Program-made: the position numbers and the translations under genes
Notes under the pieces: generated by a model
Database searches by the model: none
Told to the model about the DNA's origin: nothing
The model's input: the letters and a program-made list of their open reading frames with translations, nothing else
From: Gammaproteobacteria bacterium RIFCSPHIGHO2_12_FULL_35_23
Lineage (GTDB): Bacteria; Pseudomonadota; Gammaproteobacteria; UBA12402
Reading direction: 5' to 3'
Length of the DNA stretch: 64,000 bases
Assembly: GCA_001801465.1 (NCBI GenBank)
Contig: MGXT01000003.1
Span: forward strand, 1 to 64,000
In this document: positions 17,110-26,701 of the stretch, one piece after another
How the letters are laid out: the number at the start of each line of letters is the position of its first letter
How positions within the stretch are numbered: the stretch's first letter is position 1

Positions 17110-17321
17110 ATAGGAATAAAAATGAGAGGCGGCATTTTGGCGCTAGCGACTATATTTGTCAAGTTGCTTATGGATAGTTGATTCTTTCTTTGCCAAAAAT
17201 AAAGTTCTTTCAGAAGAAGCTAAGTTTTTATTAAATATAGACTTGTGAGAGGCGGGACAAGAAGGTAGAATAAGCAACTTTTTTGAACATTGAAGATAGA
17301 ATGTATTTAGGAGTTGTGTCC

Positions 17322-17597
17322 ATGTTGACGAATACAGAGAAGAAAGAAATTATTAAAACCCACCAATCTAAAGCTGGTGATACAGGCTCAGTAGAAGTGC
17401 AGGTGGCTTTATTGACAACTGATATTAAAAAGCTTACTGAACATTTTAAAGAAAATGCTCATGATTTTCATTCACGTACAGGCTTAACTCGAAAAGTAAA
17501 TCAACGACGTAATTTATTAAAGTATTTGAAAGGTGTAAATATAGAAAGATATCGAGCTTTAATTAAGGAATTAGGATTGCGTGAATTAAGCAACTAG
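17322..17597 (+). CDS. rpsO: 30S ribosomal protein S15
   Basis: 91 residues from the ATG at 17322 ([11 protein letters not shown]), preceded by TAGGAG. A longer frame from 17283 is not conserved in the family. Recognisable blocks are [39 protein letters not shown] and [12 protein letters not shown]15 binds 16S rRNA helices 20-22 early in 30S assembly, and in enterobacteria represses its own translation. It is directly upstream of pnp, the usual gammaproteobacterial order. Confidence 0.98.
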   Translation: MLTNTEKKEIIKTHQSKAGDTGSVEVQVALLTTDIKKLTEHFKENAHDFHSRTGLTRKVNQRRNLLKYLKGVNIERYRALIKELGLRELSN

Positions 17598-17630
17598 TAA
17601 TGCTAAATTCAGGTAATGGAATGGTTGTGA

Positions 17631-17733
17631 GGCTGTTGAAAAATGTTGAACTTCTCAGTGAAAACACTGAGAGCTGCTTCTTAGGAAACTCCTAAAAGCG
17701 GGCACATTTTCCAACAGCCTTTTGTTTTTAAAT
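17631..17733 (+). terminator. Branched hairpin with T-run between rpsO and pnp
   Basis: A long outer stem (GGCTGTTGAAAAATG against CATTTTCCAACAGCC) encloses two perfect small hairpins (CTCAGTG/CACTGAG at 17654-17671, TTAGGA/TCCTAA at 17681-17695). TTTTGTTTTT follows directly. The structure could terminate rpsO transcription, or serve as the RNase III-type processing site known for E. coli pnp leaders. A small inverted-repeat element inserted here would look similar. Confidence 0.65.
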
Positions 17734-17759
17734 TGGAAGTAATAAAAGGTATAGAATAA

Positions 17760-19865
17760 GTGGAAAAGTTTGTAAAAAAATTTCAGTATGGTGCTCATCA
17801 AGTTGTTATAGAAACAGGAGAAATAGCGAGACAGGCAACAGCTGCTGTCACAGTTAATATGGAGGGAACCTTGGTGTTAGTGGCTGTGGTTGCCGTAAAA
17901 GAAGCTGGCAACGGAAATTTTTTGCCATTAACAGTAAACTATCAAGAAAAAGCCTATGCAGCAGGTAAAATACCAGGCGGGTATTTTAAACGAGAGGGTA
18001 GACCTTCAGAAAATGAAACCTTAATAGCACGTTTAATTGATCGACCTATTAGGCCTTTATTTCCTAAAGGGTTTACGAATGAAGTGCAAATTGTTGCTAC
18101 AGTTATGTCATTAAATCCAGAAGTTAATCCAGATATTCCAGCAATGATCGGAGCTTCTGCTGCTTTAGCTTTATCTGGAATTCCTTTTGATGGTCCTATA
18201 GGTGCAGCAAAAGTAGCCTATATTGATAATCAATATGTATTAAACCCATTAGAATCACAGCTGAAAGGTTCGCGTTTGAATTTGGTGGTTGCTGGTACCG
18301 AACAGGCCGTATTAATGGTTGAATCTGAAGCTGATATATTACCAGAAGGTGTAATGCTCAATGCAGTATGGTTTGGTCATGAACAAATGCAAAAGGTAAT
18401 TAATGCAATTCATGAGCTAGTTACTGAGGTAGGGGTAGTTAACTGGACATGGCAGCCAATAGTTCATGACGAAATTGTACAAAATACTATTGCGGGTGAG
18501 TTTAATGAAGCTATTGTCAATGCTTATCAGATAGCGGATAAGATTGAACGTAAAGCAGTATTAAGTTCTGTTCGAGAAAGAATTATCGAAAAATTTGCTA
18601 AAGTCGATGCAGAACCTTCAGCTGAAGCAGTTGGTAAAATCTTTGAGTCATTGGAAAGTAAAATTGTTAGACATCGAATATTAGATGGATTTCCTCGTAT
18701 TGATGGCAGAGATACTCGTACTGTAAGGCCTATTACTATTAGAACAGGCGTGTTGCCAAGAACGCATGGCTCAGTGTTATTTACCCGTGGTGAAACTCAG
18801 GCCATTGTTGCTGTGACTTTAGGTACAGCAAAAGATGCACAGATGATTGATAATCTGGTAGGTGATTCACGTGAACACTTTATGTTGCATTATAACTTCC
18901 CACCTTATTGTGTAGGGGAAGTAGGCCAAATCGGTAGTCCAAAGCGAAGAGAAATCGGTCATGGCCGTTTAGCAAAACGTGGTGTTTTAGCAGTAGTACC
19001 TAGTGAGGCAGAATTTCCTTATGTGATTCGGGTGGTTTCTGAAATTACTGAATCCAATGGCTCTAGCTCAATGGCTTCTGTTTGTGGATCAAGCTTAGCC
19101 TTGATGGATGCGGGGGTGCCTACTAAAGCTGCTGTAGCTGGTGTGGCAATGGGCTTGGTAAAAGAAGATAATAAATTTGCAGTATTAACTGATATTTTAG
19201 GTGACGAAGATCATCTCGGTGATATGGACTTTAAAGTAGCAGGGACTCATGAAGGAGTAACGGCTTTACAAATGGACATTAAAATCCAAGGTATTACCAA
19301 ATTTATTATGGAAAAAGCATTGGAGCAAGCTAAAGAAGCTCGTCTACATATTTTAAATATTATGAATGCAGCAATTGTTAAACCTCGAGAAGAGCTGTCA
19401 ATGAATGCTCCTCGTATACTGACTATGTATATACATCCTGATAAAGTTCGTGAAGTAATCGGTAAAGGCGGTGTAACAATCCGCTCAATTACTGAAGAAA
19501 CAGGCGTCAGTATCGATCTTGATGATCAAGGTAAAGTAAATATTTTTGCAGTTGATGCAAGTGCCGCTAATGCAGCTAAACAAAGAATTGAACAGATAGT
19601 TGCAGAAGTAGAAATTGGACAAATTTATGTAGGTAAAGTCATGAAGATTTTAGATTTTGGTGCAGTTGTTTCGATTTTACCAGGTAAAGATGGCTTAGTT
19701 CATATTTCGCAAATTTGTGAAGAGCGTGTTGAAAAAGTAACAGATAAATTATCTGAAGGCCAAGAAGTACGCGTTAAAGTCTTAGAAATTGATAGGCAAG
19801 GTCGAATTCGATTAAGCATGAAGCCTTCAGTTTTTGGAACTGCGAATGAAGAGAATAGATCATAG
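17760..19865 (+). CDS. pnp: Polyribonucleotide nucleotidyltransferase (PNPase)
   Basis: 701 residues from a GTG with AAAAGG upstream. The order is two RNase PH domains (first with [20 protein letters not shown], second with [13 protein letters not shown]), a KH domain ([17 protein letters not shown], about 555-615) and a C-terminal S1 domain ([20 protein letters not shown]). The enzyme degrades RNA phosphorolytically 3' to 5' and works in the RNA degradosome. Length and domain order are standard. The upstream structured spacer is a plausible autoregulatory target. Confidence 0.98.
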   Translation: MEKFVKKFQYGAHQVVIETGEIARQATAAVTVNMEGTLVLVAVVAVKEAGNGNFLPLTVNYQEKAYAAGKIPGGYFKREGRPSENETLIARLIDRPIRPLFPKGFTNEVQIVATVMSLNPEVNPDIPAMIGASAALALSGIPFDGPIGAAKVAYIDNQYVLNPLESQLKGSRLNLVVAGTEQAVLMVESEADILPEGVMLNAVWFGHEQMQKVINAIHELVTEVGVVNWTWQPIVHDEIVQNTIAGEFNEAIVNAYQIADKIERKAVLSSVRERIIEKFAKVDAEPSAEAVGKIFESLESKIVRHRILDGFPRIDGRDTRTVRPITIRTGVLPRTHGSVLFTRGETQAIVAVTLGTAKDAQMIDNLVGDSREHFMLHYNFPPYCVGEVGQIGSPKRREIGHGRLAKRGVLAVVPSEAEFPYVIRVVSEITESNGSSSMASVCGSSLALMDAGVPTKAAVAGVAMGLVKEDNKFAVLTDILGDEDHLGDMDFKVAGTHEGVTALQMDIKIQGITKFIMEKALEQAKEARLHILNIMNAAIVKPREELSMNAPRILTMYIHPDKVREVIGKGGVTIRSITEETGVSIDLDDQGKVNIFAVDASAANAAKQRIEQIVAEVEIGQIYVGKVMKILDFGAVVSILPGKDGLVHISQICEERVEKVTDKLSEGQEVRVKVLEIDRQGRIRLSMKPSVFGTANEENRS

Positions 19866-19904
19866 TTTTTGGTAAGATGAGCAAATTTTATATCAATATT
19901 CTTA

Positions 19905-19930
19905 GCAAAGAAATTGCTTTGCAATTTTAT
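19905..19930 (+). terminator. Candidate terminator after pnp
   Basis: GCAAAG, a six-base loop, then CTTTGC and AATTTTATT. The stem is short but well placed 40 bp after the pnp stop. The moderate T-run makes it a fair but not strong intrinsic terminator. Confidence 0.45.
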
Positions 19931-20050
19931 TGCGGTGTTATATAGTCTATGCAGTCCTTAGCAAGAAAATGTCATTTCATTCCCGCGCTTGGCTTGGATA
20001 TTATTTGTTGTAAAAATACTTAATGGTTGTCCATTGGAGGATAAATAAGT

Positions 20051-21397
20051 ATGGAATGTGAAATGCAAATTTCTGAAGAGAAATCATCAGCCCATGCCCA
20101 CTTACTCCGTTTAATTAATCTAACTATTTGTTCCTTTGGTATACAGTTCGGTAGTGCCTTGCAAATGGCTAATATGAGCAGTATCTATAAGTTCTTAGGA
20201 GCGCAGGCAAGTAGTTTGACCTATTTATGGTTGGCAGGCCCAGTAACTGGTTTATTAGTACAGCCAATTATTGGTCAAATGAGTGATAGAAGTCGCTCAC
20301 GTTTTGGTAAACGCCGTCCTTATATGCTTTTTATGGCAATTACAGCTTTTATTAGCTTAATCCTTATGCCCAATTGTTCAGCTTTATGGATGGCTGCAGC
20401 ATTGTTGTGGGTGCTTGATACCAGTAATAATGGCGTCACGTTACCTTTCCGGGCTTTGATTGCTGAGCACTCAAGCGGAGCTAATCGAACACTGGGGTAC
20501 TCTTTGCAAACATTTTTTAGTGGAGCGGGAGCCACAATTGCTGCCTTATTACCTTGGATCATGATGCATGTAGCGCATGTCAATCCTAATGTCACTCCAT
20601 TTCAACCTATTCCTGCTCCGATTAAATGGGCGTTTTATATTGGTGGAGCAGCATTTTTGTTAGCCACTATGTGGACAGTATTTAGTACAGCCGAAGAAAT
20701 TCCTGATTATTCAAAAATCCAAGCTCCAGAAGAAAGTTTATTTGTGCAAATGTGGAATGGATTTAAGAATTTATTAATTAGTATTTATAACATGCCAGAA
20801 TGTATAAAAGAGTTTTATAGTGTGCAACTGTTTACTTGGATTGGTTTATTTTGTATGTGGTTGTATTTTGCTTTGGGCGTTGCACAAAATGTATATGGTC
20901 TGCCTGATAATGCTCAAATTAATGGTCATCCTTATTATGCACTGTTATTAGAAGAAGGGACTGCTTGGGCAGGAATATGTTTTGCTGCTTATCAAGCGAT
21001 TAGTTTTATTTATGCCTTATTTTTACCACGAATAACTCGGACCATTGGTTTAAAAGCTACGCATGCAATTTCATTATTTTTTGGTGGTGTAGGTTTAGTT
21101 TATGCAGGCTTAATTCATCAAACCTGGCCATTATTGATTGCGATGATTGGTGTAGGGATGACTTGGGGAAGTATTATGACTTTGCCTTATGCAATTTTGT
21201 CTTTACAGTTACCAGAAGACAGAATGGGGATGTATTTAGGTTTATTTAATATTACGATTTGTGTACCGCAAGTTATTTGTGCTTTTATCTTAGCACCATT
21301 GGTTCACAATGTTTTCCATGATCATGCCATGTCTTTAATTATTTTTGGCGGTGTATCACTAAGTATCAGTGGTATTTTAATGTGGTTTAAACGATAG
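20051..21397 (+). CDS. MFS transporter, sugar-type (SLC45/GPH-like)
   Basis: 448 residues with 12 predicted helices. Between helices 2 and 3 is GQMSDRSRSRFGKRRPYML, the expanded motif A with SRFGKRRPY characteristic of SLC45-like and GPH-like sugar carriers. GGAGGATAAATA precedes the ATG. The first 20 residues are hydrophilic cytoplasmic. It is likely to import a sugar or glycoside by proton symport, but the substrate cannot be told. It converges with the HIT gene 3 bp away. Confidence 0.85.
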   Translation: MECEMQISEEKSSAHAHLLRLINLTICSFGIQFGSALQMANMSSIYKFLGAQASSLTYLWLAGPVTGLLVQPIIGQMSDRSRSRFGKRRPYMLFMAITAFISLILMPNCSALWMAAALLWVLDTSNNGVTLPFRALIAEHSSGANRTLGYSLQTFFSGAGATIAALLPWIMMHVAHVNPNVTPFQPIPAPIKWAFYIGGAAFLLATMWTVFSTAEEIPDYSKIQAPEESLFVQMWNGFKNLLISIYNMPECIKEFYSVQLFTWIGLFCMWLYFALGVAQNVYGLPDNAQINGHPYYALLLEEGTAWAGICFAAYQAISFIYALFLPRITRTIGLKATHAISLFFGGVGLVYAGLIHQTWPLLIAMIGVGMTWGSIMTLPYAILSLQLPEDRMGMYLGLFNITICVPQVICAFILAPLVHNVFHDHAMSLIIFGGVSLSISGILMWFKR

Positions 21398-21400
21398 TTA

Positions 21401-21748
21401 TTAGCCTGGAGGCCAGTGCATTTGTCTATCGCCTAAAAGATGTAAGTGGATATGGTAAACTGCTTGGCCACCTTTTTCGTTGCAATTCATAACAACTCGA
21501 TAACCGTTCTCAGCAATATGATGTTTTTTTGCTAAAGTTTTTGCAACCTGAAATAATTGACCAATTAATTCATTATGCTCAGTTAACAAATCATTGATAG
21601 TTGGAATATGTTCTTTGGGAACAATTAAATGATGAACCGGTGCTTGAGGGTTAACATCTTCAAAAGCTAGTATTTTATTGTCCTCATGAACTATATTACT
21701 GGTTAAACTACCTGCAATGATTTTACAAAAAATACATTCAGTACTCAT
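21401..21748 (-). CDS. hinT: HIT-family nucleotide hydrolase (HinT-like)
   Basis: 115 residues with CIFCKIIAG at the start (zinc-like Cys pair), APVHHLIVPKEHI in the middle and the histidine triad AVYHIHLHLLG near the end. Length and all motifs match HINT/PKCI proteins, which hydrolyse adenosine 5'-phosphoramidates and aminoacyl-AMP. The predicted ATG is preceded by a GAGGTAAC stretch. Its 3' end abuts the MFS gene. Confidence 0.93.
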   Translation of the reverse strand: MSTECIFCKIIAGSLTSNIVHEDNKILAFEDVNPQAPVHHLIVPKEHIPTINDLLTEHNELIGQLFQVAKTLAKKHHIAENGYRVVMNCNEKGGQAVYHIHLHLLGDRQMHWPPG

Positions 21749-21857
21749 AAGTTACCTCATTGTAGCTTGATTGGTCGATGAATCATTATTTATTAGATGT
21801 AATAATATAACATATTCTGACAGCAAACTAGGCTGCTATGCAATAGTTTTTCAAGAG

Positions 21858-22652
21858 TTAGTGAGTAAGAATTACTAAGCCCATCATTATTAGAGCTAAA
21901 TAAAATATTCGCTTTATAATGGGAGCTGATAGCTTATAGGAAATCTTGATGCCGATAGGGGTGAAAATTAAGGTGCCTATAGATAAAAAAATCAAAGCAG
22001 GAAGATAAACATAGCCAAGCGTATAGTGAATATTTACCGGATTTAATATTCCTAAGATTAAATACGTGATAGCAGCAAAAGGAGCATAGCAAGCTGCTAT
22101 GGCTAAATTGGTTGCTACAACTTCTCGGTGAGGTAAATATCGATCTAAAACTGGCATCAAAATAATGCCAATTGCTACCCCTGCAATACTGCTTAAAGTC
22201 GCAGCAATGAATACTGTACAAATGATTATTGCCCAGGAGAGAGTTTCTTTTATTTCTTGATCGTGTAGAAATGATTTAATAAGTTTATATACAGCGGTAA
22301 GCAAGATAAAAGAGCCTATATAAATAGGTAAAATATTAGCGGAAAGAAAATTTGAGATAACAGGGCCTATTATGCTTCCCATAAAACAAAAAGGTAATGC
22401 TACATAAAAAATTGATTTATTAATAAGCCCTAGTTTTTTGTAAATAATAGCGCCAACAATTGCGCCAATTGCTATGGTCATCATACAAGTACCGATAGCA
22501 AGTTTAATGGCAATTGCTTTAGGAAAAATAGTGAAAAAAATAATATTCAGCATAGGTAAAATAACTATGCTGCTGCCGGTACCAATGAAGCCAACGATGA
22601 GCCCACCGATTATACCGGCTAATAAATAGAGTAAAGAATAAGCAATTATCAT
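21858..22652 (-). CDS. TauE/SafE-family sulfite/anion exporter
   Basis: 264 residues with about eight hydrophobic helices in two repeats, each with the family pattern: GGLIVGFIGTGSSIVILPML in the first and SSIAGVAIGIILMPVLDRYLPHREVVATNLA in the second. The family moves sulfite, sulfoacetate or related anions across the inner membrane. The ligand here is unknown. It stands alone between convergent and divergent neighbours. Confidence 0.85.
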   Translation of the reverse strand: MIIAYSLLYLLAGIIGGLIVGFIGTGSSIVILPMLNIIFFTIFPKAIAIKLAIGTCMMTIAIGAIVGAIIYKKLGLINKSIFYVALPFCFMGSIIGPVISNFLSANILPIYIGSFILLTAVYKLIKSFLHDQEIKETLSWAIIICTVFIAATLSSIAGVAIGIILMPVLDRYLPHREVVATNLAIAACYAPFAAITYLILGILNPVNIHYTLGYVYLPALIFLSIGTLIFTPIGIKISYKLSAPIIKRIFYLALIMMGLVILTH

Positions 22653-22793
22653 GATTTAACTTTAGTCGTTATCAGTAGTTAGTCAAGAATATTAAGGTGT
22701 TCTTTCACAAATAAAGTGAGTACAATAATTTCTCATTTAAATAGAGAAAAAGTGGCTGTTGTATTGCAGTGAGTAATAAAAAAGGTAACAATT

Positions 22794-23075
22794 ATGAAAG
22801 AAAGAAAAAATCAATTATTAAGTTTAAAAAATGTTGGACCAGCAACTTACCAAGATTTAAAAATATTAGGTATTCATACCATAAAAAAATTATCAACTTG
22901 TCATCCAGATGAGCTTTATATAAGGTTGCAAGCCATTACAGAGCGTGCTCATGACCCTTGTGTGTGGGATGTTTTTGCAGCCATTATCCATGAAGCAAGA
23001 ACAGGAGAAAAGCAGCCCTGGTGGCACTGGACACCTATTCGCAAAAAACGGCAAGCAGCAGATAAATTTCCCTAA
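22794..23075 (+). CDS. Cdd1-type helix-hairpin-helix protein
   Basis: 93 residues. The start LLSLKNVGPATYQDLKILGI is a helix-hairpin-helix with GPATYxDL, followed by DELYIRLQAITERAHDPCVWDVFAAII and a Trp-rich end (PWWHWTPIRKKR). This is the pattern of the pathogenicity locus Cdd1 family (PF11731), small HhH proteins also related to TfoX C-terminal domains. A DNA-binding role is expected but no function is established. It converges on a GNAT gene with a 5-bp gap. Confidence 0.8.
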   Translation: MKERKNQLLSLKNVGPATYQDLKILGIHTIKKLSTCHPDELYIRLQAITERAHDPCVWDVFAAIIHEARTGEKQPWWHWTPIRKKRQAADKFP

Positions 23076-23079
23076 GTCT

Positions 23080-23589
23080 TTAGTGCTTGTTAAAATCTTC
23101 AAAAGTAATAGCCCAGCGCTCATGATCTTGCCAGGTATTATTTACTTCTAAATAATGCGGTGAGTAACCTTCTTTACGAAAACCACTAGCTTTAACTAGT
23201 TGAATGGAAGCATAATTATTTGGTTGAATATTGGCTTCTAAACGGTGCAATGACAAATTATTAAAAGCTTGTTGAATAACATGTTTTAATCCATAACTCA
23301 TATAGCCTTTACCTTGGAAAGGATGCATGGCATAAAATCCTAAATAAGCATTCTGAAAACAGCTGCGGATAATATTATTAAGATTAATAACGCCTACAAT
23401 TTGCAAAGACTCTATAATTAAATAACTAAAATTAGAGGATTGTTGGCATTTTTCTAAAAAACATAGAAATTCTACTTCTGTTTGCGGTGGCTTAACCCAG
23501 GGAAAGTGAAGAGTTTTACTATGGTTTACTGCCGCTAAAAAGGCCCACATGTCGGTAATGGTTGGATGACGTAGGATGATATTTTTCAT
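23080..23589 (-). CDS. RimJ/RimL-type GNAT acetyltransferase
   Basis: 169 residues. It begins IILRHPTITDMWAF, the usual RimL start, then holds AYLGFYAMHPFQGKGYMSYGLKHVI with QGKGYM as the acetyl-CoA loop, and HRLEANIQPNNYASIQLVKASGFRKEGY near the end. Family members acetylate ribosomal protein N-termini, or small molecules. Which one applies here is not visible. It is a single gene divergent from the pentapeptide protein. Confidence 0.87.
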   Translation of the reverse strand: MKNIILRHPTITDMWAFLAAVNHSKTLHFPWVKPPQTEVEFLCFLEKCQQSSNFSYLIIESLQIVGVINLNNIIRSCFQNAYLGFYAMHPFQGKGYMSYGLKHVIQQAFNNLSLHRLEANIQPNNYASIQLVKASGFRKEGYSPHYLEVNNTWQDHERWAITFEDFNKH

Positions 23590-23665
23590 AGAAGAAGTAC
23601 CTGCTTGAAAAAAAACTAAATAAAAGGCAAACTATTTCCCTATATAAATTTTTTAATGAGCAAAA

Positions 23666-24649
23666 ATGAAGCGTACCCTAATCAGTCTGTTAACCTTTTT
23701 TTTGATTAACGCGGCTTTTTCACTCCAGAGTAACCTTTTAAACCAAGTAGCTAGTAATATTCAGCAATTTAAAGCAACTTGTCAATGTCAACAATGTGAT
23801 TTGCAGCAGACTAATCTGCAAAATTATTTGTTTTCTTCAAATTCCAATTTAGGGGGAAGCGCTTCTGTCGCAGCTTTTAAAAACGAAACACTGCCGACGG
23901 TAGACTGTAATTTACAAGAAGCAAACTTAAGCAAAGCTAATTTAAGTCATAGCAGTTTTATTGCTGCCTTAACGCCTGATGGTTATGGTGTTAATTTCGC
24001 TAAAGCTATTAAAACAGTTACTTTTTCTGATGCAAATTTGATGTTAGCTGATTTATCTTATGGCAGCTTTATTGGCAGTAATTTTTCGAAGGCTAATTTA
24101 CAACAAGCTAATTTGCAAAACACAGATTTGAGTTTTTCAGTTTTCAATGAGGCTAATTTAACGGCAGCAAATTTAAATAACGCCGTTGCCAAATTAAATC
24201 AAATGAATAGAAATGGCGCTTATTTTATTAACGCTAATTTAAGTTACGCCTTGTTAAATAAAGCTGATTTAACAGCAGTATTTATTAATACAAATTTTAG
24301 TAAGGCATCTTTGCAGCAAGCTCATCTTTTGGGGGTATTCACCAATGCTAATTTTACAGGTGCCAATTTATCAGGCGCTAAGTTAGAAACAGCTTGTTTA
24401 CCAAATTGCGCAAACTGTGCATCAGACTTTTCGGGCGTAAATTTTTCGAATGCTAATTTAAAAGACGCAATCCTGACGTACTCTGTTTTTCAGTATGCCT
24501 CAGCTTCTGATATTCAAAAAGGGATTAATCGAGCCTATTTTTGTCATACTATTATGCCAGATGGCACTATTAATAATCGTGATTGTTCCCTGTCTTACCA
24601 AAAAGCCAATGATACTTATAACCCAAAGGCCTGCTTGGAAGGCGATTAG
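23666..24649 (+). CDS. Exported pentapeptide-repeat protein
   Basis: 327 residues. Residues 1-19 are a signal peptide (MKRTLISLLTFFLINAAFS). Then come a Cys-containing segment (CQCQQCDLQQ) and at least twenty A(N/D)LxX repeats such as LSKANLSHSSF, LQQANLQNTDL and FTGANLSGAKL, which form a right-handed quadrilateral beta-helix. A Cys-containing break (CLPNCANC) interrupts the helix near residue 250. Unlike Qnr-type cytoplasmic members this one should be periplasmic or outer-membrane associated. Function unknown. Confidence 0.88.
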   Translation: MKRTLISLLTFFLINAAFSLQSNLLNQVASNIQQFKATCQCQQCDLQQTNLQNYLFSSNSNLGGSASVAAFKNETLPTVDCNLQEANLSKANLSHSSFIAALTPDGYGVNFAKAIKTVTFSDANLMLADLSYGSFIGSNFSKANLQQANLQNTDLSFSVFNEANLTAANLNNAVAKLNQMNRNGAYFINANLSYALLNKADLTAVFINTNFSKASLQQAHLLGVFTNANFTGANLSGAKLETACLPNCANCASDFSGVNFSNANLKDAILTYSVFQYASASDIQKGINRAYFCHTIMPDGTINNRDCSLSYQKANDTYNPKACLEGD

Positions 24650-24671
24650 TAAAATAACTAGTAGTCCATTT

Positions 24672-25589
24672 TTACTGAATATCTGTTAAATTACTTTGAG
24701 TAGAGTTGGCAGACTTTGTTTTAAACCTTTCTCGGTTCACCACATAAGCACCAAATAGTGAAATGATGCCACCAAGAATTGCTAACCAGTGAGGTACTTC
24801 ATCAATGAGTAGCCAGCCTAATAAGGTTGTCATCAGTGGTGATAAATAAAGTCCACTTAAAGCTTTGCTAGCAGGCATTTTTGATAGCACATAGCTCCAA
24901 ATTAGATAACCGATGGCCCCTGGAAAAATGCCTAAATAAATGACTGTAAAAATGCTACTTAAGGTCGCTGTTTGTAGATCGTAGATTAATTCACGTGAAA
25001 ATATTAATAGTACTAAAGTACCTGACCAAATTGCATAACTAGCAAATTGTATAGGAGAGAGTTTTTTTAACAGGGGAACTTGCAAGATATTATAAAAAGT
25101 ACTGGCTAAAGTAGCAAGGATAGCTAGAAATAAACCGATGTGATAAGAAAAATTTGCTAAAGGGTGGCTGATGGCAATTAAGAAAGTACCGATAAAGCTG
25201 GCTATCATTCCAATCCAAGTAGAGTAGCTAGATTTTTCCCTTAAAAAAATAATGGCAAAGACAATTGTTAGGACGGGCATTTGTGCAATAATAAAACTAG
25301 CAGTAGAAGCAGAGACAGAAATTTCGCTATAATTTAAAGCGACATTGTAAATGCTAATGCCAAGCGTTCCACAAAAGAAAATAATAGGAATATCTTTTTT
25401 CCCCACCTTTATTTTTTTGACGGCAGGACGTTTATAAAAAACTAGCATACAGACTGAAGCAGTTAGATAGCGCAATAAAGCTAAGCTACCTGGATGAAAG
25501 TTATGTAAGCTATAACGAATCCCTACAAAAGCAGAGGCCCAAATAATAATGACAAAGAATAATAGAAAAAGTGGTATAAATTTTTTCAT
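24672..25589 (-). CDS. EamA-type DMT-superfamily transporter
   Basis: 305 residues, ten predicted helices in two EamA repeats. Repeat 1 begins IIWASAFVGIRYSLHNFHPGSLALLRYL and ends VFAIIFLREKSS; repeat 2 ends LSPLMTTLLGWLLIDEVPHW. These are diagnostic positions for the family. It is the second such carrier in the window and not closely similar to the one near 11 kb. Substrate unknown. Confidence 0.87.
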   Translation of the reverse strand: MKKFIPLFLLFFVIIIWASAFVGIRYSLHNFHPGSLALLRYLTASVCMLVFYKRPAVKKIKVGKKDIPIIFFCGTLGISIYNVALNYSEISVSASTASFIIAQMPVLTIVFAIIFLREKSSYSTWIGMIASFIGTFLIAISHPLANFSYHIGLFLAILATLASTFYNILQVPLLKKLSPIQFASYAIWSGTLVLLIFSRELIYDLQTATLSSIFTVIYLGIFPGAIGYLIWSYVLSKMPASKALSGLYLSPLMTTLLGWLLIDEVPHWLAILGGIISLFGAYVVNRERFKTKSANSTQSNLTDIQ

Positions 25590-25801
25590 GAATTATTTTA
25601 CTACTTGGTTAAATTTCTTTAATTGCAAGTATTAAAGTATAGTAGTTTTTGAATTAAGCTGCTAATAAAATATTTTTATAAAGCCGTTGCAAAATGAATA
25701 GAGAAAGCACAAGAGAAAAACAGCACTGATAATCCATCAACTAAGGTTGATTACTTGGTGGAATATTTAATCATGCTAGGAAAAAATATAAGAGGTGGAA
25801 A

Positions 25802-26038
25802 ATGACTTGCGTTGCCTGTAGGCAAAAACCAGCAATAATAGGTAAGCCTATTTTATATTTAGATTGTTATAATAAATGGTGGCAAACCGAGGTGCTTGAT
25901 AGACAAGCAAAATCTAAAAATCTTTCCACGCTTTTACTTACAATGAAATATATAGAAAATATGATTGCCGAGCAAATAGGGTTTCCTAGACCAAGTGCTT
26001 CACTTTTTTCAGTTAATCACTTCGACTCGTGCCATTAG
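25802..26038 (+). CDS. Hypothetical 78-aa protein
   Basis: The ATG follows a good AGAGGTGG site. The start MTCVACRQKP has a CxxC pair, and then comes a helical region (KNLSTLLLTMKYIENMIAEQIG). I recognise no family. The sequence that follows looks decayed, so this may be the front part of a once longer gene. Confidence 0.4.
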   Translation: MTCVACRQKPAIIGKPILYLDCYNKWWQTEVLDRQAKSKNLSTLLLTMKYIENMIAEQIGFPRPSASLFSVNHFDSCH

Positions 26039-26062
26039 CATATTGAAAATAGCTAGGTTGGA

Positions 26063-26227
26063 ATGATCAATGAGGGAGTTATTCATGCAAGTGATGTCAA
26101 AAATGAAATTCACGTAAAAAATAATGACGTTAACTCTAGTTTAACTAAATTATATGAAACTGTAGTAGCTTCAACGGAAATTTTAGAGCAGCAAAGAAGC
26201 CAAGATATGAGCGCAGAACTAGTATAA
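26063..26227 (+). pseudogene. Possible downstream remnant of the 78-aa gene
   Basis: A 54-codon frame, MINEGVIHASDVKNEIHVKN..., ending in a coiled-coil-like EILEQQRSQDMSAELV. Sensible composition and the short distance to the previous frame suggest both derive from one gene broken by stops. A further scrap (ITVSCEALITVWNAVHPF) follows in another frame at about 26245-26325. None matches a family I know. Confidence 0.3.
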
Positions 26228-26383
26228 TTCATAATGCTCTAACCAATTGGTGATATTACAGTTTCATGTGAAGCATTAATAACTGTATGGAATGCTGTTC
26301 ATCCTTTTATAACAAGTCATTTTTCCTAGAAATTTATTAGATGTTAGCTTTTTATAATGTAAGCGGTAATTTACCCCAACTTT

Positions 26384-26700
26384 TTAAATTTTGAATGTGT
26401 TTGCAAAACCGTTTTTTTGATGAATCATGAAGAGGAGGTAGTATTGATGAGCAAAGAGTCCAGTAAAGTATCTCAGAAACTGAGCCGTGATGAATGGGAA
26501 TCTTATTTCAATTATTAGGCGTGAAGTGAAGCTGGTGTACATATTCACGCCAACCTGGGGATTTGCCATTCGTTTTCTTATTTATATGTCCATATGTCTC
26601 ATGTATCGCTTACGCCTCAAAGGGTTTGAAAGCTTAAGCATGGAAGATCCCGTGGTACGCTTGCAATCACGTGAGCTTTGTCGATGTGTGGCACTGAGCG
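26384..26700. other. Decayed, unassigned stretch
   Basis: A frame near 26447 reads MSKESSKVSQKLSRDEWESYF before a stop, and a second frame reads on from 26487 to the end of the stretch. The change of frame and mixed composition suggest the head of a broken gene, possibly a transposase accessory gene. I cannot assign it. No intact gene is present. Confidence 0.3.
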
Positions 26701-26701
26701 A

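Noticed and set aside
22945-23151. Plus-strand 68-codon frame overlapping the Cdd1-type gene
   Set aside because: Runs out of frame through a gene with clear family motifs and into a convergent GNAT gene.
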